From: an uncultured Anaerolineae bacterium
GTDB taxonomy: Bacteria > Chloroflexota > Anaerolineae > Aggregatilineales > Phototrophicaceae
Assembly: GCA_937944445.1 (NCBI GenBank)
Contig: CALDYP010000042.1
Location: 1-45,406 of the forward strand
Length of the DNA: 45,406 nt
Direction: 5' to 3'
The notes under the pieces are model-generated. The model saw only the letters and a program-made list of their open reading frames with translations, was not told the DNA's origin and did not search any database. The number at the start of each line of letters is the position of its first letter. The first letter of the stretch is position 1. Positions 8,019 through 17,272 of this stretch are shown here, piece after piece. Made by a program: the position numbers and the translations under genes.

Positions 8019-10009
8019 AGTTCCTCTTGGTAGCGCGGCAGCGCAAAGCCGAACGTGCTGCCCTTGCCGTACTCGCTCTCGAACAGCACGCGCCCGCGAT
8101 GCCGCTCGACGATGCTCTTCACGAGGTGCAGCCCCAGCCCTGTCCCCTCGATCTGGCGCGATTCTGGCGTCGGCGCGCGGTAGAAAGCGGTGAACAACTG
8201 TGACTGCATGGCCTCTGGGATGCCGTAGCCGGTGTCCTTCACCTTCAACACGACTTCTTGATCCTCCACCGACAAGCAGAGGGTGACCGTGCCGCCTGCG
8301 GGCGTGTACTTGAGCGCGTTGCTCAACAAGTTGGCGATGGCCTCTTGAATTTGGAAGACGTCCCCCTCCACCTTCAGGGCTTGATCTTCAGCAATATCCG
8401 TGACGAACTGCACGTCTTTCTGGCGCGCGAGGCTTTGATGCTCGCGCAGCACGCGCAGCGCCACCTGCCGCAGGTTGATCACCTCGTTGAGCGCGTCCTC
8501 GGCCATCTGCTGGATGCGATCTAGCGAGAGGATGCCCTCAATCATGTGTTGCATGCGGTCAGCCGCGCGGGCGATCTCGTCCAAGTAGCTGATCTGTTCA
8601 GGGGTGAAAGACGCGCCAGCCGCCTGCTGAAGCAGTTGTAAGTAGCCGCGCATCCCCGTCAGTGGGCTTTTGAGGTCATGGCTGGCGATGCGGATCATGT
8701 CTGTTTTGATCTGCTCAAGGCGGCGCACTTTGCTGTAGAGGCGCTGCATCTCGCGCAGTTGGGACTCAACCAGCTCATACAGCTGGGCGTTTTGCAGCAC
8801 GGCTGCCGCGCGCAGCGTCATCTGCTCGATGTTGGCGATCTGGCGCGGGTTGAACGGCGCTACCGCCTCCATCAAGATTGCCCCGATCACACGATCCATC
8901 GTGATGATGGGCATGGCCAGCACGTAACAGCGGGCGGTCGTGGCAAGCGCCGTTGGTGGGATGTCATAATCACGCTGCACAGGGTACGAGGTCGCTTGCA
9001 GTTCGGCGAGGATCGACTGCCATTGATCGGCTGGCTTCAAGATCGACGTGCCGCGCGCATAGGCCAGCGTGAACGTGTCGCCGCTGAACAAGTACGCCGC
9101 CGCGTAGGCCGCATGGGCCGCTGTGACGAGATATTCAGTGAAGCGCTCCATGACGCTGTTCACGTTCAGGCTGCGGCTCAGGTCGTGTTCAAACGAGCGC
9201 AGCATCTCCAGCTCGGTGGTGCGTTCAGTGAGGCTGCGCGTAGTGGAGCGCAGCTCGCTGATGTCGCGGATGACCGTCAGCGTCTGATCGTCGTTGACGG
9301 CCACCGTGCGCCCCTCAAAGTAGACGTCTCGGCCGGACAGTTTGAGGAGGTGCTCGTGGGTTTGTGGCTGGCGCGTTTCAAGGGCGCGATCAACGGCGCT
9401 GATCAGGCGCTGCTGCGACATCTGCGACAAGTCCAACTCGTGCACCGTCTTGCCGACGCTCTCGGCGCGGATGGGCCAATCGATCCCGGTGTGGGCGTGC
9501 GCCTCCAAGATGACGCCTTCGCGGTTGACGACGAACATGGCGTCCGGCAGCGCATCCAGCAGCGCACGGCTGCGGCGTTCGGCGTCGATGAGCGCTTGTT
9601 CGTTGGCGCGCTGCTGTGTGATGTCGCGGGCCACCACCATCAGATAGATGACTCGGTCTTGCTTGTCACTGACGGGCACAGTGCGAATCTCAAAATACCC
9701 CTGAGACCACTCGTAGACGCGCGTCAGATTTTCATTGGCACTTATCGACTCACGATACTGGCTCAACAAGCCTTGTGAATCTTGTGAAGTTAACACATCT
9801 GTGATGAGCTTGCCTTCAAGATCTCGGGGGTTGAAGTGGTGAGCAGTAAGCGCTTGGCCTTCAGCTACCAAAATGCGCAAATTGGTGTCCAACACGAACA
9901 AGGCTGTGTCGGGCAGGTGGCGCGCTAGCAGCCGATAGAGATCGTCGCGGTACGGATGTCGCATAGACGGTTCCGAGTCTTGTGCCGAGGGAGAGAGCGC
10001 ACTGGGCAT
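8015..10009 (-). CDS. PAS-PAS-GAF sensor histidine kinase
   Basis: 664-aa soluble sensor kinase with no membrane segment. PAS domain 1 lies at about residues 33-131 and PAS domain 2 at about 148-255. A short helical linker leads to a GAF-like domain at about 270-415. HisKA follows, with the phosphoacceptor in IASHDLKSPLTG (H444). The ATPase domain has N-box NLLSNALKYTP (near 560), G1 KDTGYGIP (D592) and G2 GTGLGLHLVK (near 622). All catalytic motifs are intact. The ATG at 10009 has GAGG at 5 nt. No response regulator lies next to it. Free receiver proteins encoded at 38409 and 43970 are too distant to assign as partners. The cytoplasmic location and PAS/GAF domains suggest redox or small-ligand sensing. 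Confidence 0.92.
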   Translation of the reverse strand: MPSALSPSAQDSEPSMRHPYRDDLYRLLARHLPDTALFVLDTNLRILVAEGQALTAHHFNPRDLEGKLITDVLTSQDSQGLLSQYRESISANENLTRVYEWSQGYFEIRTVPVSDKQDRVIYLMVVARDITQQRANEQALIDAERRSRALLDALPDAMFVVNREGVILEAHAHTGIDWPIRAESVGKTVHELDLSQMSQQRLISAVDRALETRQPQTHEHLLKLSGRDVYFEGRTVAVNDDQTLTVIRDISELRSTTRSLTERTTELEMLRSFEHDLSRSLNVNSVMERFTEYLVTAAHAAYAAAYLFSGDTFTLAYARGTSILKPADQWQSILAELQATSYPVQRDYDIPPTALATTARCYVLAMPIITMDRVIGAILMEAVAPFNPRQIANIEQMTLRAAAVLQNAQLYELVESQLREMQRLYSKVRRLEQIKTDMIRIASHDLKSPLTGMRGYLQLLQQAAGASFTPEQISYLDEIARAADRMQHMIEGILSLDRIQQMAEDALNEVINLRQVALRVLREHQSLARQKDVQFVTDIAEDQALKVEGDVFQIQEAIANLLSNALKYTPAGGTVTLCLSVEDQEVVLKVKDTGYGIPEAMQSQLFTAFYRAPTPESRQIEGTGLGLHLVKSIVERHRGRVLFESEYGKGSTFGFALPRYQEEL

Positions 10010-10122
10010 GAACGCCTCGTTAGAATAAATAATAGAAGGAGAAATGATCTATTTGCATTGTGGCACAAGCTTCGTATTTTCACAAATGAAAAAAATTATT
10101 TTTACATATCTGTTAATGACAA

Positions 10123-10146
10123 CAGCCTAGCTGAATGGCTAGGCTG
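10123..10146 (-). terminator. probable terminator after the first M3 peptidase gene
   Basis: Perfect 9-bp stem CAGCCTAGC / GCTAGGCTG with a 6-nt loop, 23 bp past the stop at 10169. The T run that follows on the minus strand is interrupted, so termination strength is uncertain. Confidence 0.55.
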
Positions 10147-10168
10147 CTGGTTGGCTGCAAGGGGTGTG

Positions 10169-11983
10169 TTAGAATTTTTCAGGGTACAACTCGCGTGCGA
10201 GCGCTTCTTCTTGGGCGATGTAACCCTCAAACACTTTCAAGCCGTGCGCCCAGAAGGACGGATCGGTCAGATCAACGCCCACTTTGGCAAGCAGGGCTTC
10301 CGGATAGTCGCTGTTGCCGTCGGCCAGAAGCTGCTCATACCGCGGGACGAAGTCCGCCCCTTGCTGCTGATAAAGTTGATAGAGCGCCATCACCAGCAGT
10401 TCGCCGAAAGCATAGGCGTAGACGTAGCCGGGCGTGTGCAAGAAGTGCGGCACGTAGCTCCACCACAGGGCGTAATCGTCGCGCAGGCGCACGCTGTCGC
10501 CGAACATCGCCCGCTGCGTCTGCATCCACAGCTCGCTGAAGCGCTCGGTCGTCAGTTCGCCCTCGGCGCGGCGCGCGGTGTGCATGGCCTCTTCAAAGCG
10601 GTTCATGCTGATCTGACGGAAGATGGTGGCGATGTTGTCATCGACCTTCTGCGCGATCATCGTCAGTTGGGCGGCCTTGCTGCTCTCTTTGTGCATCAAG
10701 TCGCTAAAGACGACGATTTCAGCGAAGGTGGAGGCCATCTCGGCGGTGGTGAGCGGCGTGTACATGCTCAAGAGGGTTTGGTGCTGCCCGGCAAGGTACA
10801 TGTGCACGCCGTGGCCGAGTTCATGCGCCAGCGTGCGCACATCGTTGGCCGTCCCGGTGAAGTTGACGAACACCCACGGATGAGTAGACTTCGTGCCGTA
10901 GCTGGCGTAGGCTCCGCCGCGCTTGCCGGGCATGGCTGGCGCGTGGATCCACTGCTCATCGAAGAAGCGCGCGGCGATCATGGCCATGCGCGGGCTGAAG
11001 CTGCGAAAGGCGTTCAGGCAGATGTCACGCGCCTGTTCCCACGTGTAGAACTGGCTGCTTTGCGCCAACATCAATGGGGCGTAGCGATCATAGTCGGTCA
11101 GTTCGTCGTAGCCCAGCAGCGCGCGCTTCAAGCGATAGTGGCGCGCCACCAGCTCATAGGCGCTGGTCACGGTTTGCACGAGCGCATCGACGACCTCATC
11201 GCGAGCTTTGTTGGCCAGATTGCGCGCTTTGATCCACGACGGGTAGCCACGCAGCCGATCGTCGCTGGCTTTGTCCGCCAGCAGCACGTTGAAGATGTAC
11301 GTTAGCTCCATCGTGCGCCCTTCAAGACCCGCCGTCACTGCGTCGGCTGCGGCCTTGCGCACGGCGCGCTCGGGGTCGTGCAGGCGCGCCAGCACGCGCG
11401 GCATGGGGGTTTTCGCGCCCATGAAGTCCAGTTCCATGCTGGCCATGATTTGATCGAACAGGCGCGTCCACGCCGATGACCCCGTGACCGATTTCTCAAT
11501 CAGCAGGCGCTCTTCTGGCTCGCTCAGTTGATAGGGCTTGTTGGCGCGCCCCGACTCCATGTGATAGCGGTAAGCAGCCATTGCGGGATCGTTCATGAGG
11601 GCGTCGGCCTGCGCATCCTCCAGCATGTTGAGTTCCAATTCAAAGAACACGAGCTGCTGGTTGATGGCGGCGTACTGTTCCTGCATCCGTTGGAGGAAGC
11701 CGCCCCACGCCGGATCAGTCGAGTGAGTGGTGAAGTTCAGGCTGGCGTAGTTCATCGCCTTGCTGACGAGGTCATAGATACTCTCCAATGTGCGGTAGGC
11801 TTCAGCCAGCTCCACAGCGCTCAACGTGCTGATCTTGCCCTTGTAGCGCTCAGCGAAGGCCTGCGCCTGTGACTGCGCGAGTTCCACATCGGCTTGAATG
11901 CGCGGGTCGTCTCGCCCGCTGTACAGGATCGACAGATCCCACACGACCTGCTCCGCGCCCGTCACCCGGTCAGAACTGCTCAT
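10169..11983 (-). CDS. M3 family oligoendopeptidase (paralogue 1)
   Basis: 604-aa zinc metallopeptidase of the M3/oligoendopeptidase F family, which cleaves short peptides in the cytoplasm. The catalytic motif is HELGHG in VRTLAHELGHGVHMYL, followed about 25 residues later by the third-ligand region TTAEMASTFAEI. The helical N-terminal half closes over the active site in this family. I used the ATG at 11983 (AAAGGG at 6 nt) instead of the open frame reaching back to 12085, which adds an unrelated Cys-rich stretch. The N-terminal part resembles the clade-3 M3 group rather than PepF itself. It is the first of three M3 genes in the window. Confidence 0.9.
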   Translation of the reverse strand: MSSSDRVTGAEQVVWDLSILYSGRDDPRIQADVELAQSQAQAFAERYKGKISTLSAVELAEAYRTLESIYDLVSKAMNYASLNFTTHSTDPAWGGFLQRMQEQYAAINQQLVFFELELNMLEDAQADALMNDPAMAAYRYHMESGRANKPYQLSEPEERLLIEKSVTGSSAWTRLFDQIMASMELDFMGAKTPMPRVLARLHDPERAVRKAAADAVTAGLEGRTMELTYIFNVLLADKASDDRLRGYPSWIKARNLANKARDEVVDALVQTVTSAYELVARHYRLKRALLGYDELTDYDRYAPLMLAQSSQFYTWEQARDICLNAFRSFSPRMAMIAARFFDEQWIHAPAMPGKRGGAYASYGTKSTHPWVFVNFTGTANDVRTLAHELGHGVHMYLAGQHQTLLSMYTPLTTAEMASTFAEIVVFSDLMHKESSKAAQLTMIAQKVDDNIATIFRQISMNRFEEAMHTARRAEGELTTERFSELWMQTQRAMFGDSVRLRDDYALWWSYVPHFLHTPGYVYAYAFGELLVMALYQLYQQQGADFVPRYEQLLADGNSDYPEALLAKVGVDLTDPSFWAHGLKVFEGYIAQEEALARELYPEKF

Positions 11984-12125
11984 AACGCGCCCTTTCTCGC
12001 TAAAAAAAGTTTTACAGGGAAAGTATAGGAGCCTACACGGTGAAGGGCAACGGTCGGCTGAGCTGACCGTCTGATCGAGGATCATCTAGGGGGAAAGGTT
12101 GGCAGCAGCGCAGCGCTCAAAGCGC

Positions 12126-12530
12126 TCAACTGGTCGAGGCAGCTTTTTGCTTCTCAGCCGCGATCAACGTCAGCGCGTGTTCAAGGTTGTTCGCCGTGGC
12201 TAAATTGTTGGCATAGCGCGGGAACAAGCGATTGAAAGCGTCGACGATCATGCGCACGCGCGGGTTGAGGGCGGCGATGTAAGTCTTGGCGCGGTTGGGG
12301 TGTTTGGTGTAGGGGTGCTGGCCCAGCCGCTGCATCTCGCGGATGTTGAGCGGCTCAACGCGCTTGATCTGTTCTAAATCGAAGATGAAGTAAAAGGGCT
12401 TGTTCGTTTGGTCTGCTAGGGCGACGACCTCATTGAACGCATCATTCATCTCTTTATAGTTGATTCGCTCGATTGCCGTGCAGACGATGATCGTTCTTTC
12501 CTCATCATGCCATGCGATGTTGTAGCTCAT
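12126..12530 (-). CDS. small STAS-like (SpoIIAA-like) protein
   Basis: 134-aa soluble protein. The alternating beta/alpha pattern (IAWHDEERTIIVC, then PFYFIFDLEQIKRVEP, then RAKTYIAALNPRVRM) looks like the STAS/SpoIIAA-like fold. Residues 1-115 carry the fold and the tail is Lys/Ala-rich. The ATG at 12530 is preferred over the adjacent GTG at 12533 because AAAGG then has 6 nt spacing. It is a single gene with AT-rich flanks. Similar small proteins often sit near two-component systems, but no partner is evident here. The function is not known, and the fold assignment is by pattern only. Confidence 0.7.
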   Translation of the reverse strand: MSYNIAWHDEERTIIVCTAIERINYKEMNDAFNEVVALADQTNKPFYFIFDLEQIKRVEPLNIREMQRLGQHPYTKHPNRAKTYIAALNPRVRMIVDAFNRLFPRYANNLATANNLEHALTLIAAEKQKAASTS

Positions 12531-12775
12531 CACACACCTTTCTGCTCGAAATATCCGACCAATAAGCGATTTACAAACATTGTATTGGATTTATGTCAAA
12601 CGTAGAGAAACCTCAAGCAAAGCCTTACGTCACTATAAATTGATGAATAACAAAGCGAGAGCATTAACCGTTGTCTTTGACAACTTTTTGTGTTTGTGTC
12701 TGTTGTGGTGTGTGACTGCGCGGCGGCGCATGGCAAACGTGGCGGATGCGTTAGGTGTGGGGCGCATTTGCAGCG

Positions 12776-12781
12776 TACAAT
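12776..12781 (+). promoter_or_regulatory. -10 box placed for a leaderless penicillin-binding protein mRNA
   Basis: TACAAT at 12776-12781 is followed after exactly 7 nt by the ATG at 12789. Transcription would therefore begin at or next to the start codon. No ribosome site is present. A weak TTAGGT lies at 12751-12756. Confidence 0.6.
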
Positions 12782-12788
12782 ATAAAAT

Positions 12789-15275
12789 ATGAGACCTTTC
12801 CTGAAACGTCATGCTCGCTGGCTGCTGGCTGGGCTGGCCGCGCTGTTGTTGAGCGCGTTGGCCTTTGCTTACGGCTGGATCTTCGCTGATCTGCCGCCGT
12901 TGGACGCGCTGCGCGACGGCATGGCCCTGCCCAGCACGCGCTTTTATGATCGAAACGGCGTGCTGCTGTTCGACGTGGCCGCACCACAAGGCGGGCGCAG
13001 CACCCCGCTGACGCTTGACGAGTTCCCTGCGCACTGCGTGAACGCCGTCATCAGCACCGAGGACGCTCACTACTGGTCACACGTGGGGGTTGATCTGGTG
13101 GGGGTGGCGCGCGCGCTGTGGATCAACCTGCGCGGTGGGGAGGTGATCGCCGGCGGCAGCACGATCACCCAGCAGACGGCGCGCCTGCTGCTGCTTGACC
13201 CGTTGGGGCAGAGCGAGCGCACGCTCCAACGCAAGCTCAAAGAGATGGCGCTGGCGCTGCAACTGAACGCTGCCCTCAGCAAAGAGGACGTGCTGGCGCT
13301 CTACATGAACCAAGTCTACATGGGCAGCGTGGCCTACGGGTTTGAGGCAGCGGCGCAGGCTTACTTCAGCAAGTCAGCACGCGAGCTGTCACTGGCGGAG
13401 TGCGCGCTGCTGGCGGGCCTGATCCAGAACGCGGCGGCCTATCACCCGCTAACGCGCTTCGAGGCGGCCAAAGCCCGCCAGCGCGAGGTGCTGCGCCTGA
13501 TGACCCAGACCGGCGCGATCAGCGCGCAGCAGGCCGAAATCGCCTACGCCGAGCCGCTGCACTTGGCCAGCGCGCCGTTTACCATCCAAGCGCCCCACGC
13601 CGTCATGACCGCCCTGCAGATCGTCCAGCGCGACTACGGCGCGGCGATGCTCCAACAGGGGTTGAACGTGACGCTCACGGTTGACCTCGCATGGACGCAG
13701 CGCGCACAGGCGATCGTCCGCCAGCAGCTCGCAGCGCTCAACGCGCCGCGGCTAGGGCAGCCCTCCGCACAGGCGAACAACGCCGCGCTGCTGGCGCTCA
13801 ACCCCCACACCGGGGAAATCCTCGTGATGTTGGGCAGCCCGGACTACTTCAACGCGGCCATCGATGGGGCGATGAACGCCACGCTGGCCCAGCGCCAGCC
13901 GGGCAGCACGTTGAAGCCGTTCACCTACGCGCTGGCAATGGATCCACGCCGCCCTGACCCCTACACGCCCGCGACGATGCTGCTAGACGTGCACACGCCG
14001 TTCGTCACCCGCCGCCTAGAGAGCTACGCGCCGGGCAACTATGGGCTGGTCGAAAACGGCCCCGTCAGCCTGCGCGAGGCGCTGGCCTCGTCCTACAACA
14101 TCCCCGCTGTGATCGCATTGGAGCGGGTGGGCGTGTCGGCGCTGGTCAACCTACTGACAGAAGCTGGGGTGGACACGCTTATCGGGCGCGACGCTGACCT
14201 GTCGATCACGTTAGGCGGCAATGAGGTCACGCTCTACGATTTGGCGCAGGCCTACGCGATCTTCCCGCGCGGCGGCACGTTCATCGAGCCGACGCTGATT
14301 CAGCGCGTGGAAACAGCCGACGGCGCGCTGCTCTACGAGTATCAACCGCCCACGCAGACCCGCCGCGTGCTCGATGAGCGCGTGGCCTACCTCATCACCC
14401 ACATCCTGAGCGACAACGCCGCGCGCCAACCCGCGTTTGGCGCGGTCAACCCTCTGATGATCGGTCGGCCCGCCGCGGCCAAGACCGGCACGACCACCGA
14501 CTACCGCGATAATTGGGTGGTGGGCTACACGCCTGATCTGGTGGTGGGGGTGTGGGTGGGCAACGCTGACAACCGCCCACTGGTCAACGTGACGGGGGTC
14601 AGCGGCGCAGGGCCGATCTGGAACCAGTTCATGCGGGCGGTGACGCGCGGCACGCCGCCCCGCGCCTTCCCCGTGCCGGACGGCCTCGTGACCGTCACGG
14701 TGTGCGTCCCCAGCGGCCTGCTGCCGACGGCCCTCTGCCCGCGCACCCGCGATGAGCTGTTCATCGACGGCACACAGCCCACCCAGCCAGACACGTGGTA
14801 TCAGGTTGTCGGGTGGGATCGGCGCACGGGCCAACCGGCCACTGCCGCTACGCCGCCGGAGGCGCTGCGCCAGCAGGTGATGCTCGTCCTGCCCCCCGAG
14901 GCGCGCGATTGGGCGCTGCGCTACGGCATCCCTCAGCCGCCTGAGGAAGCCCTGCCGACCAGCGCCCACGCCGACGCGCTGCGCCTTACCTCGCCTGACC
15001 CGTACACGGTCTTTCAACTCTCGTCGCGCCTCACCCGAGAGAGCCAGCAGCTCCGCTTGACGGTCATCGCCCCGCCGCAGACGCAGCAAATCGACTACTT
15101 GTTAGATGGGCAGGTGGTCGCCCGCGCGACGAGCGCCCCGTGGGTGGGCTGGTGGCCGCTAGAGGTAGGCGAGCATACGCTGGTGGCGCGGGCGACGCTG
15201 GCGGACGGCCAAACGCTGGAGAGCGACCCCGTGCCCTTCCGCGTTGTGCTGCCGCCCGCCTCAGCGCGAGGGTGA
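12789..15275 (+). CDS. bifunctional penicillin-binding protein (GT51 transglycosylase and transpeptidase)
   Basis: 828-aa class A PBP that polymerises and cross-links peptidoglycan outside the membrane. The membrane anchor is at about residues 11-31. The GT51 domain has the catalytic Glu in STEDAHYWSHVGVD (E91) and GGSTITQQT (122-130). The transpeptidase has SxxK in QPGSTLKPF (S373, K376), SYN (435-437) and KTG (565-567). A Cys-containing segment SGLLPTALCP near residue 645 and a C-terminal Ig-like domain (about 735-825) recall the PBP1C/1A group. Length and motifs are complete. It is expressed from a probable leaderless promoter. Its presence argues for a peptidoglycan wall. Confidence 0.94.
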   Translation: MRPFLKRHARWLLAGLAALLLSALAFAYGWIFADLPPLDALRDGMALPSTRFYDRNGVLLFDVAAPQGGRSTPLTLDEFPAHCVNAVISTEDAHYWSHVGVDLVGVARALWINLRGGEVIAGGSTITQQTARLLLLDPLGQSERTLQRKLKEMALALQLNAALSKEDVLALYMNQVYMGSVAYGFEAAAQAYFSKSARELSLAECALLAGLIQNAAAYHPLTRFEAAKARQREVLRLMTQTGAISAQQAEIAYAEPLHLASAPFTIQAPHAVMTALQIVQRDYGAAMLQQGLNVTLTVDLAWTQRAQAIVRQQLAALNAPRLGQPSAQANNAALLALNPHTGEILVMLGSPDYFNAAIDGAMNATLAQRQPGSTLKPFTYALAMDPRRPDPYTPATMLLDVHTPFVTRRLESYAPGNYGLVENGPVSLREALASSYNIPAVIALERVGVSALVNLLTEAGVDTLIGRDADLSITLGGNEVTLYDLAQAYAIFPRGGTFIEPTLIQRVETADGALLYEYQPPTQTRRVLDERVAYLITHILSDNAARQPAFGAVNPLMIGRPAAAKTGTTTDYRDNWVVGYTPDLVVGVWVGNADNRPLVNVTGVSGAGPIWNQFMRAVTRGTPPRAFPVPDGLVTVTVCVPSGLLPTALCPRTRDELFIDGTQPTQPDTWYQVVGWDRRTGQPATAATPPEALRQQVMLVLPPEARDWALRYGIPQPPEEALPTSAHADALRLTSPDPYTVFQLSSRLTRESQQLRLTVIAPPQTQQIDYLLDGQVVARATSAPWVGWWPLEVGEHTLVARATLADGQTLESDPVPFRVVLPPASARG

Positions 15276-15309
15276 GAAAACCCCCACGGCTGAGGCAGAC
15301 CGCTTGGCA

Positions 15310-15338
15310 TTGGTCGCGGCAGGGTGCTGTGTTACCAT
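15310..15338 (+). promoter_or_regulatory. promoter of the second M3 peptidase gene
   Basis: TTGGTC (15310-15315), a 17-bp spacer, TGT and then TACCAT (15333-15338) make an extended -10 promoter. An ATG lies 8 nt after the -10 box at 15347. A second ATG with a ribosome site lies at 15374. Confidence 0.6.
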
Positions 15339-15373
15339 TGCGCTTAATGGCAACACACCCTGAAGGACGTATC

Positions 15374-17077
15374 ATGCTCGCCTCCCTCCCGACTCAAGCC
15401 ACTGACATGCTCGATTACACGTGGGCGGACATCGCCCCACATGCTGAGGCCTTCCGCCAGCGCGACATCACCCCTGACACGCTCGACAGCTTCCTGAGCG
15501 ATTTGACCGCGTTCATGCACTTGGTCAACGAGATGGGCAGCCGTATCTACGTGGCCACGACCGAGAACACGCAAGACGAGGTGGCCAAGCGCCGCTTCAT
15601 GACGCTCATCCAAGAGATTCAGCCTGAGATGAGCCGCTTTGAGAACGATATGAACCTCAAGCTGCTCCACAGCGGCCTTGAACCGGCGGATTACTACCCC
15701 GTGCTGCGCTACATCCGCAAGCAGGTTGAGATCTTCCGCGAGGAAAACTTGCCGCTCATCAGCCAAGTGTCTGAGTTGGAGAACCGCTTTAACGAGATCG
15801 TCGGGGCGCAAACGGTGGAGTTTGACGGCGAGACGCGCACGCTGGTGCAGATGAACCTGCTGCAATTCTCGCCAGATCGCGCCCTGCGTGAGCGCGCCTT
15901 CCGCGCGGTGCACGCGCGCCGCCTGCAAGACCGCGAGGCGCTCAACGATCTGTGGGTGCAGATGTTCAAGCTGCGCCAGCAGATCGCCCGCAACGCCGGC
16001 TTCGACAACTTCCTTGACTATCAATGGATGAATTATGGCCGCTTCGATTACAGCGTGGAGGACACGCAGCGCTTCCACAAGGCGATTGAACAGGTCGTCG
16101 TCCCGGCGGTCAACCGCTTGAACGAGAAGCGCCGCCGCGCGCTCGGCGTGGATGTGCTCAAGCAGTGGGATGTGTTGGTGGACACGTACAACCGCGAGCC
16201 GCTCAAGCCCTTCCAGACGGGCGCAGAGCTGACGGCGGGCGTGCAGCGCATCTTCGACGCGGTTGATCCAGAGTTGGGCGGCTACTTCCGCATCATGGCC
16301 GACGAAGGCTACCTCGACCTTGAGAACCGCCCGAACAAAGCGCCCGGCGGCTACTGCACGTCGTTCAGCCAAGTCAAGCGCTCGTACATCTTCATGAACG
16401 CCGTCGGGCTGCACGACGACTTGCAGACGATGCTGCACGAGGGCGGCCACGCCTTCCACAACTTTGAGGCCTTCCATCACCCTTACGTCGGCCAGCATCA
16501 CGCCCCGATTGAGTTCTGTGAGGTGGCGTCAATGGGCATGGAGCTGTTCGCGCAGCCCTATCTGACGGCAGAGCGCGGTGGCTTCTACAGCGCGAAGGAC
16601 GCGGCCCGCGCCAGCATCGAACACCTTGAGGGGATGCTGGTGTTCTGGCCGTACATGGCCGTCGTGGATGCCTTCCAGCAGTGGGCGTACACCAGCGGCG
16701 ACGCCGCGCTTGACCCCGCCAACTGTGACGCCAAGTGGGAAGAGCTGTGGCATCGCTTCAAGCAGGGCGTGGACTACAGCGAGCCGGCTGAGTGGGCGAA
16801 GCTGGGGTGGCATCGCAAGCTGCACATCTTCACTGTGCCGCTGTACTACATCGAGTACGGCATTGCCCAATTAGGGGCGGCGCAGGTGTGGGCGAACAGC
16901 TTGCAAGACCACGCCGCCGCGCTGAAGGCCTACCGTCGTGCGCTGGCGCTGGGCAACACGCGCACCCTGCCGCAGCTGTTCGAGGCCGCCGGAGCCAAGC
17001 TCAGCTTTGACGCCGACACGTTGGGGCGCATGGTCGAGCTGATCGAGTCCAAGATTGCTGAGTTGGAGGCAATTTAG
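15374..17077 (+). CDS. M3 family oligoendopeptidase (paralogue 2)
   Basis: 567-aa cytoplasmic zinc peptidase of the M3 family. The motif is HEGGHAFH in TMLHEGGHAFHNFEAF, with the third-ligand segment IEFCEVASMGMELF about 25 residues on. GGYCTSF precedes the active site. The HEGGH variant separates it from the HELGH of the other two copies. I chose the ATG at 15374, with AAGGA at 6 nt. An ATG at 15347, 8 nt from a -10 box, is an alternative leaderless start that adds nine residues. It lies downstream of the PBP gene on the same strand with its own promoter. It probably degrades peptides; the substrate range is unknown. Confidence 0.9.
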   Translation: MLASLPTQATDMLDYTWADIAPHAEAFRQRDITPDTLDSFLSDLTAFMHLVNEMGSRIYVATTENTQDEVAKRRFMTLIQEIQPEMSRFENDMNLKLLHSGLEPADYYPVLRYIRKQVEIFREENLPLISQVSELENRFNEIVGAQTVEFDGETRTLVQMNLLQFSPDRALRERAFRAVHARRLQDREALNDLWVQMFKLRQQIARNAGFDNFLDYQWMNYGRFDYSVEDTQRFHKAIEQVVVPAVNRLNEKRRRALGVDVLKQWDVLVDTYNREPLKPFQTGAELTAGVQRIFDAVDPELGGYFRIMADEGYLDLENRPNKAPGGYCTSFSQVKRSYIFMNAVGLHDDLQTMLHEGGHAFHNFEAFHHPYVGQHHAPIEFCEVASMGMELFAQPYLTAERGGFYSAKDAARASIEHLEGMLVFWPYMAVVDAFQQWAYTSGDAALDPANCDAKWEELWHRFKQGVDYSEPAEWAKLGWHRKLHIFTVPLYYIEYGIAQLGAAQVWANSLQDHAAALKAYRRALALGNTRTLPQLFEAAGAKLSFDADTLGRMVELIESKIAELEAI

Positions 17078-17176
17078 GGATTGGATAATACGAGGGCGAT
17101 TTGAAAAGCAGGCCTCATCCCCTACCTCCCTTCTCTACATAGGCTGCCTGCGGCCACCGAACGAAGACCGGGGCTG

Positions 17177-17205
17177 AAGTCCCCCCTCCACAGGAGCGGG
17201 GACTT
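17177..17205. repeat. intergenic imperfect palindrome
   Basis: AAGTCCCC (17177-17184) pairs with GGGGACTT (17198-17205), and inside it CTCC pairs with GGAG around a 3-nt loop, with one C/C mismatch. The left flank GGGGCTGAAGTCCC resembles the GGCTGAAGCCCC seen near 32846. The rest of the 195-bp gap before the next gene shows nothing else clear. Confidence 0.5.
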
Positions 17206-17272
17206 AGGGGTGAGGCCGACCCGTTAGGTCGCCCTGAACATCCATACACACCATCACGAGAGGCATTCGCTC

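Noticed and set aside
12580..12792. 70-codon plus-strand open frame before the PBP gene
   Set aside because: AT-rich intergenic DNA; the frame overlaps the PBP start and has no ribosome site.
15344..16501. 385-codon minus-strand open frame
   Set aside because: Antisense to the second M3 peptidase, which carries the full active site.
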